Part shown: positions 1 to 9,177 of the stretch, piece after piece
Layout: every line of letters begins with the position of its first letter
Numbering within the stretch: position 1 is the first letter of the stretch
Virus record (IMG/VR): IMGVR_UViG_3300002514_007835
Span: 1 to 47,698 of that record
Source of the DNA: a virus
DNA length: 47,698 nucleotides
Reading direction: 5' to 3' (one strand)
Position numbers and translations under genes: made by a program
Notes under the pieces: generated by a model
Told to the model about the DNA's origin: nothing
Seen by the model: only the letters and a program-made list of their open reading frames with translations
Databases searched by the model: none

Positions 1-1200
1 ACGACATTTAGCGGTCCAGTTTATCTGTCTGGATCAGTTTCGGACTTCACCGCTACTGGATCTGCTTCATTTAATGCTGGATTAAGCGGTTCACTCACAC
101 GGCTTATTGGTGGTACCTCTTACTTGGCTGCTGGTTCTAATGTAACGATTACTTCTGCATCTAACGGCCAGGTAACGATTGCCTCCTCCGGCGGAGGTGG
201 CGGGGCTCCTGACGTCGGCTGGACGGCGCCTGCTGCCGACCAGATCTCCACCACAGGCTCACTGGCATTGGCTGCTAACCAGAGGCTTTATTTTAATGGG
301 CAGTCAGGTGACCAGTCTATTTATGGGAATGGTGCGACCGTCTACTTTGATTGTGACGATTATCTTTTCCTATACACTGACGGATCCATAAAGATATACA
401 CCGGTGGTTTTATCTTTAATGAGAACGGTCTTAATGCAGACTTCCGCGTGGAGACGGATAATTTACCTGGTGCCATTTTAACAGACGGCTACACTGACCA
501 GGTCATTTTAGGCAGTGCTGGAACTACTGCTGCTACTGCAGGTGCAGCTACCGGATCCCCCGCGGGATCTGATGTCCTAGTCTACATTAGTGGCTCCGTC
601 GGTTCAGCCGGTGTGGCTTCAAGTAAGGGCACCACCATGGTGGCTGGTGACATGCATGTTTCAGGTGCCATTTACAATGGTATGGGTGGAGAGGTCACCC
701 CAGTCCTAACCCAGTGCCTGATAGACGGGTCATCTGCTGCATATCAGGAGATAACAAACAATGAAACTACACAGTACAGGATCACCTGGGACCTTGGAGA
801 CACGTCCGCGACTGATCCATATGTAACATTTACTGCACCTGAATCCGGCCAGGTTTTAGTGTATGTACAGTCATATATCGATGATACCAGCTCTTCCGGT
901 GGGGGACCCACAATTTTTATGGCACTGTCTACATCATCCGCAACTAGTATTGCCTATAATGATGCTTCTATTGTGGGATCTGAAAAAAGGCTTTGGTATC
1001 CTGACGAAGCCGATGATATAATCATTACTACCAATTTCTTAGCGACAGGTTTGACGCCTGGTAATTCATACACATATTATCCGTTCCTAAGAAGGTGGGA
1101 TGATGCTGAGACCAATAGGGTAATCTGCGGTGCGAATTATCCAATGTTTATGATGGAAGTAAGACCTGTTACCGCGGATGCCGTAATTTATAATTCGTAG
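1..1200 (+). CDS. Tail fibre/structural protein, C-terminal part (5' end outside window)
   Basis: The frame is open from base 1, so the gene starts upstream; 399 codons plus a TAG stop are visible. The first 60 residues are Ser/Thr/Gly-rich, including the segment LAAGSNVTITSASNGQ, a style common in fibre and appendage proteins of marine T4-like phages. A run of glycines follows, then beta-rich sequence with repeated short Gly-Ser motifs. No enzymatic motif is visible. A TTG at 124 could be mistaken for a start, but the frame continues upstream of it without a stop. It likely forms part of a distal tail appendage. Its stop is followed by 72 bases and then the glycan island. A fibre-like gene also lies at the other window end. 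Assignment rests on sequence style and context, not on a named family. Confidence 0.6.
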   Translation, partial: TTFSGPVYLSGSVSDFTATGSASFNAGLSGSLTRLIGGTSYLAAGSNVTITSASNGQVTIASSGGGGGAPDVGWTAPAADQISTTGSLALAANQRLYFNGQSGDQSIYGNGATVYFDCDDYLFLYTDGSIKIYTGGFIFNENGLNADFRVETDNLPGAILTDGYTDQVILGSAGTTAATAGAATGSPAGSDVLVYISGSVGSAGVASSKGTTMVAGDMHVSGAIYNGMGGEVTPVLTQCLIDGSSAAYQEITNNETTQYRITWDLGDTSATDPYVTFTAPESGQVLVYVQSYIDDTSSSGGGPTIFMALSTSSATSIAYNDASIVGSEKRLWYPDEADDIIITTNFLATGLTPGNSYTYYPFLRRWDDAETNRVICGANYPMFMMEVRPVTADAVIYNS

Positions 1201-1272
1201 TGTCTTAGCTTATTTCTTGTAATATTCTTATACACGAAAATGTCACATGTTATTATCGCATGAGGTATATTC

Positions 1273-3186
1273 ATGTTCATTAATCCATTTGAGACGGCTC
1301 CAAAGCTGTCAATTCCAGAAGACACAGACATAGTCTTCGTCGCCGACATGTTCATTGAGGACTATATCGGCGGTGCCGAGCTGACCACTGAGGCTCTCAT
1401 CGAGTCTTGTCCGTTTAGCATCTTTAAACTTCACTCCAAGGATGTCACCATGGAGTTGTTAGAGGAGGGTGTCAGAAAGTACTGGATCTTTGGTAACTTT
1501 GCCTCGTTGAATCATGAGTTGATTCCGTCAATCGTTGCCAATATGAGGTACTCTGTCCTTGAGTACGATTATAAGTACTGCAAGTATCGATCTCCAGAGA
1601 AGCACCAGGTCGCAGAGCGACGTCCGTGTGCATGTCATAATGAGATGAATGGCAAGGTAGTGTCAGCTTTCATGCACGCCGCCAAGTCTATATGGTGGAT
1701 GTCGGAGGCACAGGAGTCCCGGTATCTGGAGATGTTTCCGTTCCTGCTGGAGAACAATAGGACAGTCCTGTCGTCGGTATTCAGCGATGATTTTTTCGTG
1801 ACGCTGAAGGCCCTTCGGCACAAGTATGATGGTGCTGAAAGGTCTGGCTGGATTGTCCTCGGCTCTCCTTCCTGGATAAAGGGTGCCGATGATGCTATCC
1901 AGTGGTGCAAGGATAATGACAAGGAGTATGAGTCGCTTTGGGGTCTAGACTACGAGTCTGTACTGGAGAGGCTCGCACAGGCAGAGGGCTTCGTTTACCT
2001 GCCGCTTGGCGGTGATACATGCCCACGCATGGTCATCGAGGCCAAGCTGCTCGGGTGCGAGCTCCATCTTAATGATAATGTCCAGCATGCAGGTGAGATC
2101 TGGTTCGACACCGATGACCTGTTCGACACCGAGGCATACCTCTATGCCGCCCGCGATAGGTTCTGGAATTCCATCAAGCACGATATGAATTATAGGCCTA
2201 CAATTAGCGGCTACACTACGACACTGGACTGTGTCAAGCACGGGTATCCCTGGAGACAGTCCATAGGGTCTCTCCTGGGGTTCTGTGATGAGGTCGTCGT
2301 CGTCGATGGTGGTTCAACCGATGGAACGTGGTCGGAGTTACAGGAGATGGCTTCAGGGGACTCCAGATTAAAGGTGCACCAGGTGGAGCGTGACTGGACA
2401 GACAAGAGGTTTGCTGTCTTTGACGGTGCCCAGAAGGCAGAGGCCAGGTCCAGGTGTACCGGGCAACTGTGTTGGCAGCAGGATGCCGATGAGATTGTTC
2501 ATGAGGATGACTATCAGAAAATTATTGATCTTGGCATTAATTTTCCAAAGCATGCGCACATTGTGTCATTACCGGTGATAGAGTACTGGGGCAGTGCGGA
2601 GAAGGTTAGGATGGACATCAATCCGTGGAAGTGGAGGTTAAGCTCTAACTTAGAACACATCACGCACGGTGTCCCGGCCCACCTCAGGAAGTATGATGAA
2701 GCCGGCAATATGTATGCGGCACCAGGAACTGACGGCTGTGACTATGTTCATACCGAGACTGGCGAGTTAATCCCACACCTAAGTTTTTATACTGAAAATG
2801 TTCATAACTGTCGATTGGCAGCGATGGCAGGCAATTCTAACGCTATGAGCCAGTACAGTCAGTGGTTCGCTAATTTGATAGACACACTCCCAGGTGTTCA
2901 CCACTATAGCTGGTATAACCTGGAGAGAAAGATTAGGACGTATCGTGATTATTGGTCACGACATTGGCAGAGCCTGTATGATATTGAACAGGATGACACC
3001 CCAGAAAATAATATGTTTTTTGACTCGTCATGGGAGGACGTCACCGATCAAGATATTACTGGCCTGGCTACTAGGCTAAAGGAAGAAATGGGAGGCTGGA
3101 TCTTTCATGAGCGAGTAGACTTCTCCAAGACGACACCACATGTTTCACTGGATAGGGGTCAACCTAAAATAATGCTTGGTGACTAG
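1273..3186 (+). CDS. Two-domain glycosyltransferase (GT-B-like N-terminus fused to GT2)
   Basis: This 637-residue protein opens the glycan island. The C-terminal half, from about residue 315, is a GT2 (GT-A) domain: an ISGYTTTLDC-type first strand, the nucleotide-binding segment EVVVVDGGSTDGTW, and a DAD triad in QQDADEIVHEDD near residue 405 that would bind metal and sugar nucleotide. The N-terminal ~300 residues resemble a GT4-type GT-B protein, with a GSPSWIKGADDA segment and a VYLPLGGDTCPRMVIEAKLLG stretch like the donor-binding region of that family. It probably adds two sugars in sequence. GAGG at 1262-1265 sits 7 bases before the ATG. The stop overlaps the next GTG start (TAGTG). The GT2 assignment is firm; the N-terminal family is inferred. 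Confidence 0.8.
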   Translation: MFINPFETAPKLSIPEDTDIVFVADMFIEDYIGGAELTTEALIESCPFSIFKLHSKDVTMELLEEGVRKYWIFGNFASLNHELIPSIVANMRYSVLEYDYKYCKYRSPEKHQVAERRPCACHNEMNGKVVSAFMHAAKSIWWMSEAQESRYLEMFPFLLENNRTVLSSVFSDDFFVTLKALRHKYDGAERSGWIVLGSPSWIKGADDAIQWCKDNDKEYESLWGLDYESVLERLAQAEGFVYLPLGGDTCPRMVIEAKLLGCELHLNDNVQHAGEIWFDTDDLFDTEAYLYAARDRFWNSIKHDMNYRPTISGYTTTLDCVKHGYPWRQSIGSLLGFCDEVVVVDGGSTDGTWSELQEMASGDSRLKVHQVERDWTDKRFAVFDGAQKAEARSRCTGQLCWQQDADEIVHEDDYQKIIDLGINFPKHAHIVSLPVIEYWGSAEKVRMDINPWKWRLSSNLEHITHGVPAHLRKYDEAGNMYAAPGTDGCDYVHTETGELIPHLSFYTENVHNCRLAAMAGNSNAMSQYSQWFANLIDTLPGVHHYSWYNLERKIRTYRDYWSRHWQSLYDIEQDDTPENNMFFDSSWEDVTDQDITGLATRLKEEMGGWIFHERVDFSKTTPHVSLDRGQPKIMLGD

Positions 3187-3914
3187 TGTCGCATTTTACC
3201 TTTATCACACCTGCCTATAATTGTCGCGAGGATATGCGACAGACAATTATTAGTGTTGCGGCACAGTCATATCATGACTGGAGTATGATAATAGTTGATG
3301 ATGTCTCAACAGATGGAACTGGGGAATTTTGTCGTAACTTAGCTTTGGCTCTTGATATTGATGATAAGGTAAGTGTGGTAAGGCGGGACGTGAAGTTCGG
3401 GGAGACTCGTAATACATATCACGAGTGCCAGAACATAGCAGATGAAAGTATTGTGGTTAGATTGGACGGCGGGGATTGGCTTACTGACACTGACTGTCTA
3501 CACATTTTAGATCAGGTCTACACACAAACCAATGCCGCGGTTGTTTGGACGGCACACAGGTGGGCATTTACCGCACAAAACATATCAGGACCACTAGAGC
3601 CTAGTATATCTCCCTATAATCAGCCTTGGAAGTCATCCCATCTTAAGACATTTAGAAGGTCAGCGCTTAACGGTATTAATCCTAATAATTTTTTGGATGA
3701 GGATGGTAATTGGATTATGATAGCCTGCGATCAGGCTGTGTTCCTACCTATTCTTGAAAAGTCATGGAGGCTAAAAAAACCGCTTATATTTGTGAACATG
3801 TGTATGTACCACTATAATATTAATCTGGAGGATCCGGATTTATTTCACAAGCCTCGCTCCAAGAGGCAGAAGGTAAGTGCTGAGTGGATTAGGTCACGTG
3901 GCTATATTGAATGA
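3186..3914 (+). CDS. GT2 family glycosyltransferase
   Basis: 242 residues with a standard GT-A/GT2 N-terminus: FTFITPAYNCREDM at the first strand, then MIIVDDVSTDGTGEF for nucleotide binding, and the metal-binding region VRLDGGDWLTD near residue 95. It transfers a sugar from a nucleotide donor to a glycan acceptor in the cytoplasm. The specific sugar cannot be read. The start is GTG, overlapping the preceding TAG by one base, which implies translational coupling; the next gene overlaps by ATGA. Length is typical for a minimal GT2 enzyme without a membrane segment. Confidence 0.85.
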   Translation: MSHFTFITPAYNCREDMRQTIISVAAQSYHDWSMIIVDDVSTDGTGEFCRNLALALDIDDKVSVVRRDVKFGETRNTYHECQNIADESIVVRLDGGDWLTDTDCLHILDQVYTQTNAAVVWTAHRWAFTAQNISGPLEPSISPYNQPWKSSHLKTFRRSALNGINPNNFLDEDGNWIMIACDQAVFLPILEKSWRLKKPLIFVNMCMYHYNINLEDPDLFHKPRSKRQKVSAEWIRSRGYIE

Positions 3915-4804
3915 AGATATTTTTTGACAATGTTAATTTCGAATCCAGCTCGGGCCCGAACTCGTTTGCCTCTAAGTTAGCTTCTACCCTGGTCGCAGCC
4001 GGTCATGAAATAACAGATAGTACACCAGACGCCCAGATCTCATTTATTCAAAGAAATGCCGACCTGGGCCCTTGTCTCTTGAGGCTTGATGGGATTTATT
4101 TTAATAGTGGCCAGGATTGGAATACCATGAATGAGCCAATTAAGAACAGCTACGACTCCGCCGACAGCGTAATTGTGCAGAGTATCTTTAATAAGAAGTT
4201 GATATTTAAGTATTTTGGAAAGCGTGAAAATGTGACAGTGATTCGCAATGGTACGCTGCTGGATACAATATCCCAGATTCCCAAAGCTGCTATAGGAGAT
4301 CTAGGCAGGGATAAAGTCTGGCTGTGCGCCTCATCATGGCGACCGCACAAGCGACTTGACGAGAATATCCGGTATTTTCAGGATCATGCAGGTGATGACT
4401 CTGTTTTATTGGTGGCTGGTGAGCATGCTAATACTTCTATTTCTGATGATAGGATTAATTTTTTAGGTAACTTAAATTGGTATCAGCTAATATCAGCCAT
4501 GAAGGCATCATCAATGTTTCTTCATTTGGCTTGGCTAGACCACTGCCCTAATGTAGTTGTTGACGCCCGAGGTGCCGGCTGTCATATTGTCTGCTCATCT
4601 TCCGGAGGTACCGAAGAAATAGCCGGGACTAATTCGACAGTAATTGAAGAGGATATCTGGGATTTTTCACCAATTGAATTGTACAGTCCCCCACCATTGG
4701 ATTTTAGCAGATCACGAGATGCATTAAATTATGACAGTAATGTGGATATTAAGTTAGTGGCGGACCAGTACTTGAGTGTTATTAAGGAAATGATTGAATT
4801 ATGA
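3911..4804 (+). CDS. GT4-like glycosyltransferase
   Basis: 297 residues with GT-B architecture. The N-terminus MKIFFDNVNFESSSGPNSFA is the usual acceptor-side Rossmann start with a Gly-Pro loop. The C-terminal half has CASSWRPHKRLDE (an S-WRPHK-type donor-binding segment near residue 140), VAGEH, and SSMFLHLAWLDHCPNVVVDARGAG, which resembles the E-x7-E region of GT4 but has Asp in place of the second Glu. It probably transfers a hexose or deoxyhexose retaining configuration. It overlaps both neighbours by ATGA. It is somewhat shorter than the ~350-400 residues usual for GT4. The family call is good; donor and acceptor are unknown. Confidence 0.75.
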   Translation: MKIFFDNVNFESSSGPNSFASKLASTLVAAGHEITDSTPDAQISFIQRNADLGPCLLRLDGIYFNSGQDWNTMNEPIKNSYDSADSVIVQSIFNKKLIFKYFGKRENVTVIRNGTLLDTISQIPKAAIGDLGRDKVWLCASSWRPHKRLDENIRYFQDHAGDDSVLLVAGEHANTSISDDRINFLGNLNWYQLISAMKASSMFLHLAWLDHCPNVVVDARGAGCHIVCSSSGGTEEIAGTNSTVIEEDIWDFSPIELYSPPPLDFSRSRDALNYDSNVDIKLVADQYLSVIKEMIEL

Positions 4805-5718
4805 AAGTTTATGTTTTAGCTCCTAATGAAAATTGGATCTGTGACAGGATAGCCTCGGAGTGGCGAGAGCACAATCCTGATATCTGCGTTGATCGTCCTA
4901 TCGATGCCGATATTCTTTGGCTATTGGCCGGATGGTGTTGGAATCACATATCCCAGGATATTCTTGTCGAGAAGAAGGTTCTTCTAACCGTACATCATAT
5001 TGTTCCTGAAAAGTTTGACCTTAACAAGCAGGAGGAATTTAAATTCAGGGACCAGTTTGTGGACGCCTATCATGTGCCGAATCCAAGCACTGCTTCAATT
5101 TTAAGTAGGCTGACTCAAAAGCCTATTTTGGTGGCATGTTACTGGTATGACTCTGCTGTGTGGTATCCAGAGAGTCTTGAGGAGGCACGTAATCAACTTG
5201 AATTGCCCCTAGATAGGTTTATTATAGGCTCTTTCCAGAGGGACACTGAGGGTGGCACGGGCAACCCTAAATTGGAAAAGGGGCCAGATTTATTCTGTGA
5301 GGCTATAGAGAAGCTGGATCAAAACAATGAGATTCATGTGTTACTTGGCGGATGGCGCCGAGAGTATGTGATGAACAGGCTGTCCGAGGCAGGAATCAGC
5401 TACTCATTTCATGAAAGGTCGTCCACCGAAAAGTTACGATCCATGTACAATGCATGCAACTTATACATTGTGGCATCTAGGTATGAGGGTGGCCCACAGG
5501 CAGTCCTAGAGGCTGCCGCAACAAGGACACCTATAATCTCTAGGGATGTTGGAATTGCACGAATGGTCCTACATCCGTATAACATTGTGGATCTGCCAGC
5601 CCAGTTTTATCTTCCAACTCCGTATTCTGTGGAGGAGCAGTTTTCCAGGGTGCAGAGGTATGATATTGGCAATTATAAAAATACATACATCACAATGATG
5701 GAGAAGGTTTTAGGATGA
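4801..5718 (+). CDS. GT4-like glycosyltransferase
   Basis: 305 residues, GT-B fold. The C-terminal half carries VLLGGWRREYVMNRL and then NLYIVASRYEGGPQAVLEAA, the glycosyl-donor binding signature of GT4 (E-G-G-P-x-x-x-L-E, equivalent to E-x7-E), near residues 225-240. The N-terminus is less conserved, as expected for the acceptor-binding domain. It adds one sugar to the growing glycan. It overlaps the preceding gene and the following GDP-mannose dehydratase gene by ATGA. That coupling to a sugar-nucleotide enzyme hints that the donor could be a GDP-linked sugar, but this is inference from position only. Confidence 0.8.
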   Translation: MKVYVLAPNENWICDRIASEWREHNPDICVDRPIDADILWLLAGWCWNHISQDILVEKKVLLTVHHIVPEKFDLNKQEEFKFRDQFVDAYHVPNPSTASILSRLTQKPILVACYWYDSAVWYPESLEEARNQLELPLDRFIIGSFQRDTEGGTGNPKLEKGPDLFCEAIEKLDQNNEIHVLLGGWRREYVMNRLSEAGISYSFHERSSTEKLRSMYNACNLYIVASRYEGGPQAVLEAAATRTPIISRDVGIARMVLHPYNIVDLPAQFYLPTPYSVEEQFSRVQRYDIGNYKNTYITMMEKVLG

Positions 5719-6689
5719 AAAAACGGGCCCTGGTGACCGGAATTAATGGTATGGACGGAAGTCACCTGGCTGACTTCTTGCTTGACAAGGACTATGAGGT
5801 CTTTGGGATGGAACGTCGATCTTCCGTCAAGAATCGTACCAATACAGGTCACCTCGAGGGCAATGTTAATTTTTTAATAGGAGACCTGACCGACCAGAAC
5901 TCTCTCTTGAGGTGCCTTAAAGAGTCGCGACCCGTAGAAGTTTATAATTTAGCGTCGCAGTCATTCGTTGGTGAGAGCTGGAACACTCCCGAGCAGACAT
6001 CAGATGTCACCGGTCTAGGGGTCCTTAGGATGCTCGAGGCTATTAGGGAGTTTGACAATTCTATTAAATTCTATCAGGCATCATCATCTGAAATGTTTGG
6101 AAGGATGATTGAGAATCCAGCGACTGAAACTACGCCATTTTATCCTCGCAGCCCATATGGTGTAGCGAAGCTGTACGGCCACTGGATAACAAAGAATTAT
6201 CGGGAGTCATATGGAATGTATGCCTGTAGCGGGATCCTTTTCAATCACGAGTCGGAGCGAAGAGGCCTTGAGTTTGTGACTAGAAAAATATCCGATGGTG
6301 TAGCGCGAATTCACCTCGGTATAGCCGATCACATCTCGCTAGGAAATATAGAATCAAAGCGTGACTGGGGCTATGCGCCAGACTATGTAGAGGCCATGTG
6401 GCTGATGCTAAACCAGGATGAGGCCGATGATTATGTCATAGCCACAGGTGAGACTCACTCCATCAGGGAATTTCTGGATATTGCATTCGCCCAGGTTGAC
6501 ATCGATGACTGGGATGATTATATTAAGATTGATCCTAGGTTTTTTAGACCTGCTGAGGTAGACGTCCTTCGAGGTGACTCATCAAAGGCAGGCGAAATAA
6601 TCGGGTGGAAGCCTAAAACAGGATTCGATGAATTGGTTAAAAAGATGGTAAAGCACGATATTAGACTATTGACGAAAGAGAAGGAATGA
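5715..6689 (+). CDS. gmd: GDP-mannose 4,6-dehydratase
   Basis: 324-residue extended SDR enzyme. The NAD(P)-binding motif TGINGMDGSHLADFLL is at the N-terminus, the catalytic Ser/Thr region QASSSEMFG near residue 122, and the YGVAK (Y-x3-K) catalytic pair near residue 148. LFNHESERRG and the later IGWKP segment are characteristic of GMD rather than of UDP-glucose epimerases. The reaction is GDP-D-mannose to GDP-4-keto-6-deoxymannose, the entry to GDP-fucose, rhamnose or perosamine type sugars. Length is a little below the usual 340-370. No obvious GDP-fucose synthase or perosamine aminotransferase follows directly; one of the SDR proteins at 25937 or 26853 could act on the product. It overlaps its upstream neighbour by ATGA. 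Confidence 0.92.
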   Translation: MKKRALVTGINGMDGSHLADFLLDKDYEVFGMERRSSVKNRTNTGHLEGNVNFLIGDLTDQNSLLRCLKESRPVEVYNLASQSFVGESWNTPEQTSDVTGLGVLRMLEAIREFDNSIKFYQASSSEMFGRMIENPATETTPFYPRSPYGVAKLYGHWITKNYRESYGMYACSGILFNHESERRGLEFVTRKISDGVARIHLGIADHISLGNIESKRDWGYAPDYVEAMWLMLNQDEADDYVIATGETHSIREFLDIAFAQVDIDDWDDYIKIDPRFFRPAEVDVLRGDSSKAGEIIGWKPKTGFDELVKKMVKHDIRLLTKEKE

Positions 6690-6692
6690 CAG

Positions 6693-7514
6693 ATGCAGCC
6701 TCATGAGAAACTTTTATATGACCTGTGCGAGTACTACGGTGTCTCCATGCAGGAGGCATTCCAGCTAGGCACCCGATCGTCTGGTCGAAAGCCAAGCCTG
6801 CCTGGCTCGACGACATGTGAGCCTGTTAGTGATATGACCCTGGAGGATATATGGGCGTTAAGTCCCAGGGACGACCAGGAGTCAATTTTTAAGTTCTATA
6901 AGGACCAAGGTGCCTGGAGTTCGTTTAGGCAGGTAGTTAGGCACATGGACCTTCTTGAATTTCATTCTGGGATCTTAAACACACTACAGCTACGTCCCGG
7001 CATGCACATTTGCGAGTATGGCTGCGGTGTCGCTCCATTTATGAGAACCCTAGTTCAATATATGCCTCAAGTTTCCGAGACACTTAATATTTCACTATCG
7101 GATGTAGATAGCGAGCATTTTTCTTTTGGAATTTGGAGAATAAAAAAGGCTGTAGATGACCGAGAACTCAACGTTAATGTGGTGCCTGTAGAGATTTCCC
7201 CTAATGAGTTACCCACATATGATAAGCCGCTGGATGTTGTATTGATATTCGAGGTTTTAGAGCATGTTCCTAGTCCGCTTAAGTGCGTTGAAAATTTGAC
7301 AAACCAGATGAGCCCTAATGCGTTGCTGGTAGAAAATTTTATCAAGCATGACGACGACGACGCTGACGACGGCCCAGATCTGGACAGCGCTAAAAACGAA
7401 AGAGAAGAATTCTATAGTTTCTTGGAAACTAATTTTCACCTAGTTGGTGGTAACAATTGGACAGAGGATTCTGATGTAACTAGAATCTGGAGAAAGAGGA
7501 CAATAAAGACATGA
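6693..7514 (+). CDS. Class I SAM-dependent methyltransferase
   Basis: 273 residues. A Rossmann methyltransferase core starts near residue 104: HICEYGCGVAPFM is motif I (E-x-G-x-G type), and VVLIFEVLEHVPSPLKCVENL near 180-200 is the post-II/motif IV region typical of small-molecule or sugar methyltransferases. The first ~100 residues are a helical leader with no family I recognise. An unusual acidic stretch rich in Asp follows KHDDDDADDGPDLD near residue 220, encoded by repeated GAC codons. In a glycan cluster it most likely O-methylates a sugar. AGGA at 6682-6685 lies 7 bases before the ATG; its stop overlaps the next start by ATGA. Confidence 0.72.
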   Translation: MQPHEKLLYDLCEYYGVSMQEAFQLGTRSSGRKPSLPGSTTCEPVSDMTLEDIWALSPRDDQESIFKFYKDQGAWSSFRQVVRHMDLLEFHSGILNTLQLRPGMHICEYGCGVAPFMRTLVQYMPQVSETLNISLSDVDSEHFSFGIWRIKKAVDDRELNVNVVPVEISPNELPTYDKPLDVVLIFEVLEHVPSPLKCVENLTNQMSPNALLVENFIKHDDDDADDGPDLDSAKNEREEFYSFLETNFHLVGGNNWTEDSDVTRIWRKRTIKT

Positions 7515-8284
7515 ATTTTCAGGGCGCCGGTAGTTTATTTGAGGGTCCAGCTAAAGAGCAGGTGCCCGAGCGCACAGGCGATATTAAGAAAGTGCATATT
7601 CGTGATAAGTTAAATCAGCTTGGCACTCCTGTAGAGTCACTTAATTTAGGAAATTTTGATTATATTGGCGAGTTTACTGCTAAGAAAAATAGGGCGCAGG
7701 ACAGCGAACTGTACAGGACCGTGGGCGCATTCTTCAGGCCTAACTATGAGAGGGGTTTATTAATATATTCGCTGATTAAGAAGCTAAATGTTAAATCTTA
7801 TCTTGAGATTGGATATGGTCGTGGATATTCATGTTTCTGCGCGGCTTATGCCATGGCTGAAAATGGCGGAGGTAAAATTACGTCAGTGGATCCAGCACTT
7901 AACAAGGATCAGATTCAGTCGTTGACAAATATGTTTCCTGAACAGTGGTTTCAGTTAATTAATTTTTATGGTGACTCTTCTGACGCTTTTTTCGCATCAG
8001 ACGCCGAGAAAGAGTACGATTTAATCTATATTGATGGCGATCACAGGTACGATTTTGTAAAGCGTGACTGGGAAAATTCCAAGGATCGTTACGCTAAGGC
8101 ACTTATTTTTGATGATTATCACCTGCCTGGAAAGAACAACAAGGACATTGAGGTGTCCAGCCTGGTTGATTCTATAGAGGATGATACCAAGGAGCTGATT
8201 ATCATGGATCGTAGAATCTTTGTTGATGACAGGGGATATCCCGATGATCAAATTGACTATGGGCAGGTTATACTCACTAAGTAA
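7511..8284 (+). CDS. Methyltransf_24-type class I methyltransferase
   Basis: 257 residues. SYLEIGYGRGYS near residue 97 is the SAM-binding motif I; ITSVDPA is motif II; DLIYIDGDHRYDFVKRDWE near 170-188 and ALIFDDYH near 197-203 are the hallmarks of the Methyltransf_24 (cephalosporin-hydroxylase-like/DUF) group often found in polysaccharide clusters. The first ~80 residues are polar and less conserved. Likely role is methylation of a sugar or sugar-linked group. A related protein lies at 17199-17888, so the phage carries two of this subfamily. It starts with ATGA overlap and its TAATG stop overlaps the next gene. Confidence 0.75.
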   Translation: MNFQGAGSLFEGPAKEQVPERTGDIKKVHIRDKLNQLGTPVESLNLGNFDYIGEFTAKKNRAQDSELYRTVGAFFRPNYERGLLIYSLIKKLNVKSYLEIGYGRGYSCFCAAYAMAENGGGKITSVDPALNKDQIQSLTNMFPEQWFQLINFYGDSSDAFFASDAEKEYDLIYIDGDHRYDFVKRDWENSKDRYAKALIFDDYHLPGKNNKDIEVSSLVDSIEDDTKELIIMDRRIFVDDRGYPDDQIDYGQVILTK

Positions 8285-9177
8285 TGAAGGTCCTGATAAA
8301 TAGAAAACCAGTTTCCGGCCCATGGGGCGGTGGTAATTTATTTGTTTCTTCATTTTGTGAGTATATGGATAATCTCGGCCATCAGGTGGTTCATACGCTT
8401 GACAGTGATCTCGATATGATATTCCTGCAGGATCCAAGATACAGTGACCTTGGCATTTCTATTAACGAGATAGCAGCCTACAAGAGAAGTTTTCCATCAG
8501 TTAAGGTGGTCCACCGAGTTAACGAGTGTGACGCTCGCAAGGGGACTAGCGGCATGGACGAGCTTTTGAGAGATTGCAGCAGGATAAGTGACCACACCAT
8601 TTTTGTCTCCAATTGGATTCGTGATTATCATATTAACAAGGGGTGGCATGCTGCCGCCTCTGTTCTTTATAATGGTGTAGATGATCAGGTGTTTAAACCA
8701 GGGAACAAGATAGACAACAATAAAATCAATATTGTTACACATCACTGGTCGGATAATCCACTCAAGGGAGCTGACATCTATGCTTTTTTAGATGACTGGG
8801 TGGAGGATAATCAGGATTACACATTTACTTATATAGGGCGACCCACCAGTCAATTTAAAAATACGAATTTAATCCCGCCACTAAGCGGAGCTGATTTAGG
8901 GAAAGAGCTCTCGAGGTATGACGTTTATGTGAGTGGTTCTCGTTTTGACCCTGGTCCTAATCACATTATTGAAAGTATTGCATGCGAAATACCCACACTC
9001 GTTCACATGGACGGTGGAGGTGCATGCGAATTTGCGGGTATTTCGCACGTTTATTATGACACAGTGTCTTTAGTTTCTATGATAAAAAACCCACCCAGAA
9101 GCAATCATGTCCTTGTTCCACGTCCATGGAAAGAGTGCATTTATGAACTGGAGAAAATATTGGTCGGTATCATATGA
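8284..9177 (+). CDS. GT4-like glycosyltransferase
   Basis: 297 residues, GT-B fold. The N-terminus MKVLINRKPVSGPWGGGNLF has the Gly-rich loop of the acceptor domain. The middle shows TIFVSNWIRDYH and VLYNGVDDQVFKP, a segment typical of GT4 proteins (N-G-V-D-x-x-x-F). The C-terminal donor domain has THHWSDNPLKGADIY and SGSRFDPGPNHIIESIACEIP, where the usual E-x7-E appears as D-x7-E. It transfers one sugar of the island glycan; donor unknown. Its ATG shares the A of the upstream TAA stop and it overlaps the next gene by ATGA. Confidence 0.8.
   Translation: MKVLINRKPVSGPWGGGNLFVSSFCEYMDNLGHQVVHTLDSDLDMIFLQDPRYSDLGISINEIAAYKRSFPSVKVVHRVNECDARKGTSGMDELLRDCSRISDHTIFVSNWIRDYHINKGWHAAASVLYNGVDDQVFKPGNKIDNNKINIVTHHWSDNPLKGADIYAFLDDWVEDNQDYTFTYIGRPTSQFKNTNLIPPLSGADLGKELSRYDVYVSGSRFDPGPNHIIESIACEIPTLVHMDGGGACEFAGISHVYYDTVSLVSMIKNPPRSNHVLVPRPWKECIYELEKILVGII

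Noticed and set aside
3937-3956. A TTCGAATCC-like tRNA T-loop
   Set aside because: It is inside a glycosyltransferase frame, and no matching acceptor stem or anticodon arm is present.
7348-7385. GAC trinucleotide repeats that might act as a phase-variable tract
   Set aside because: The run is short and interrupted, and gain or loss of units would keep the frame, changing only an acidic loop.
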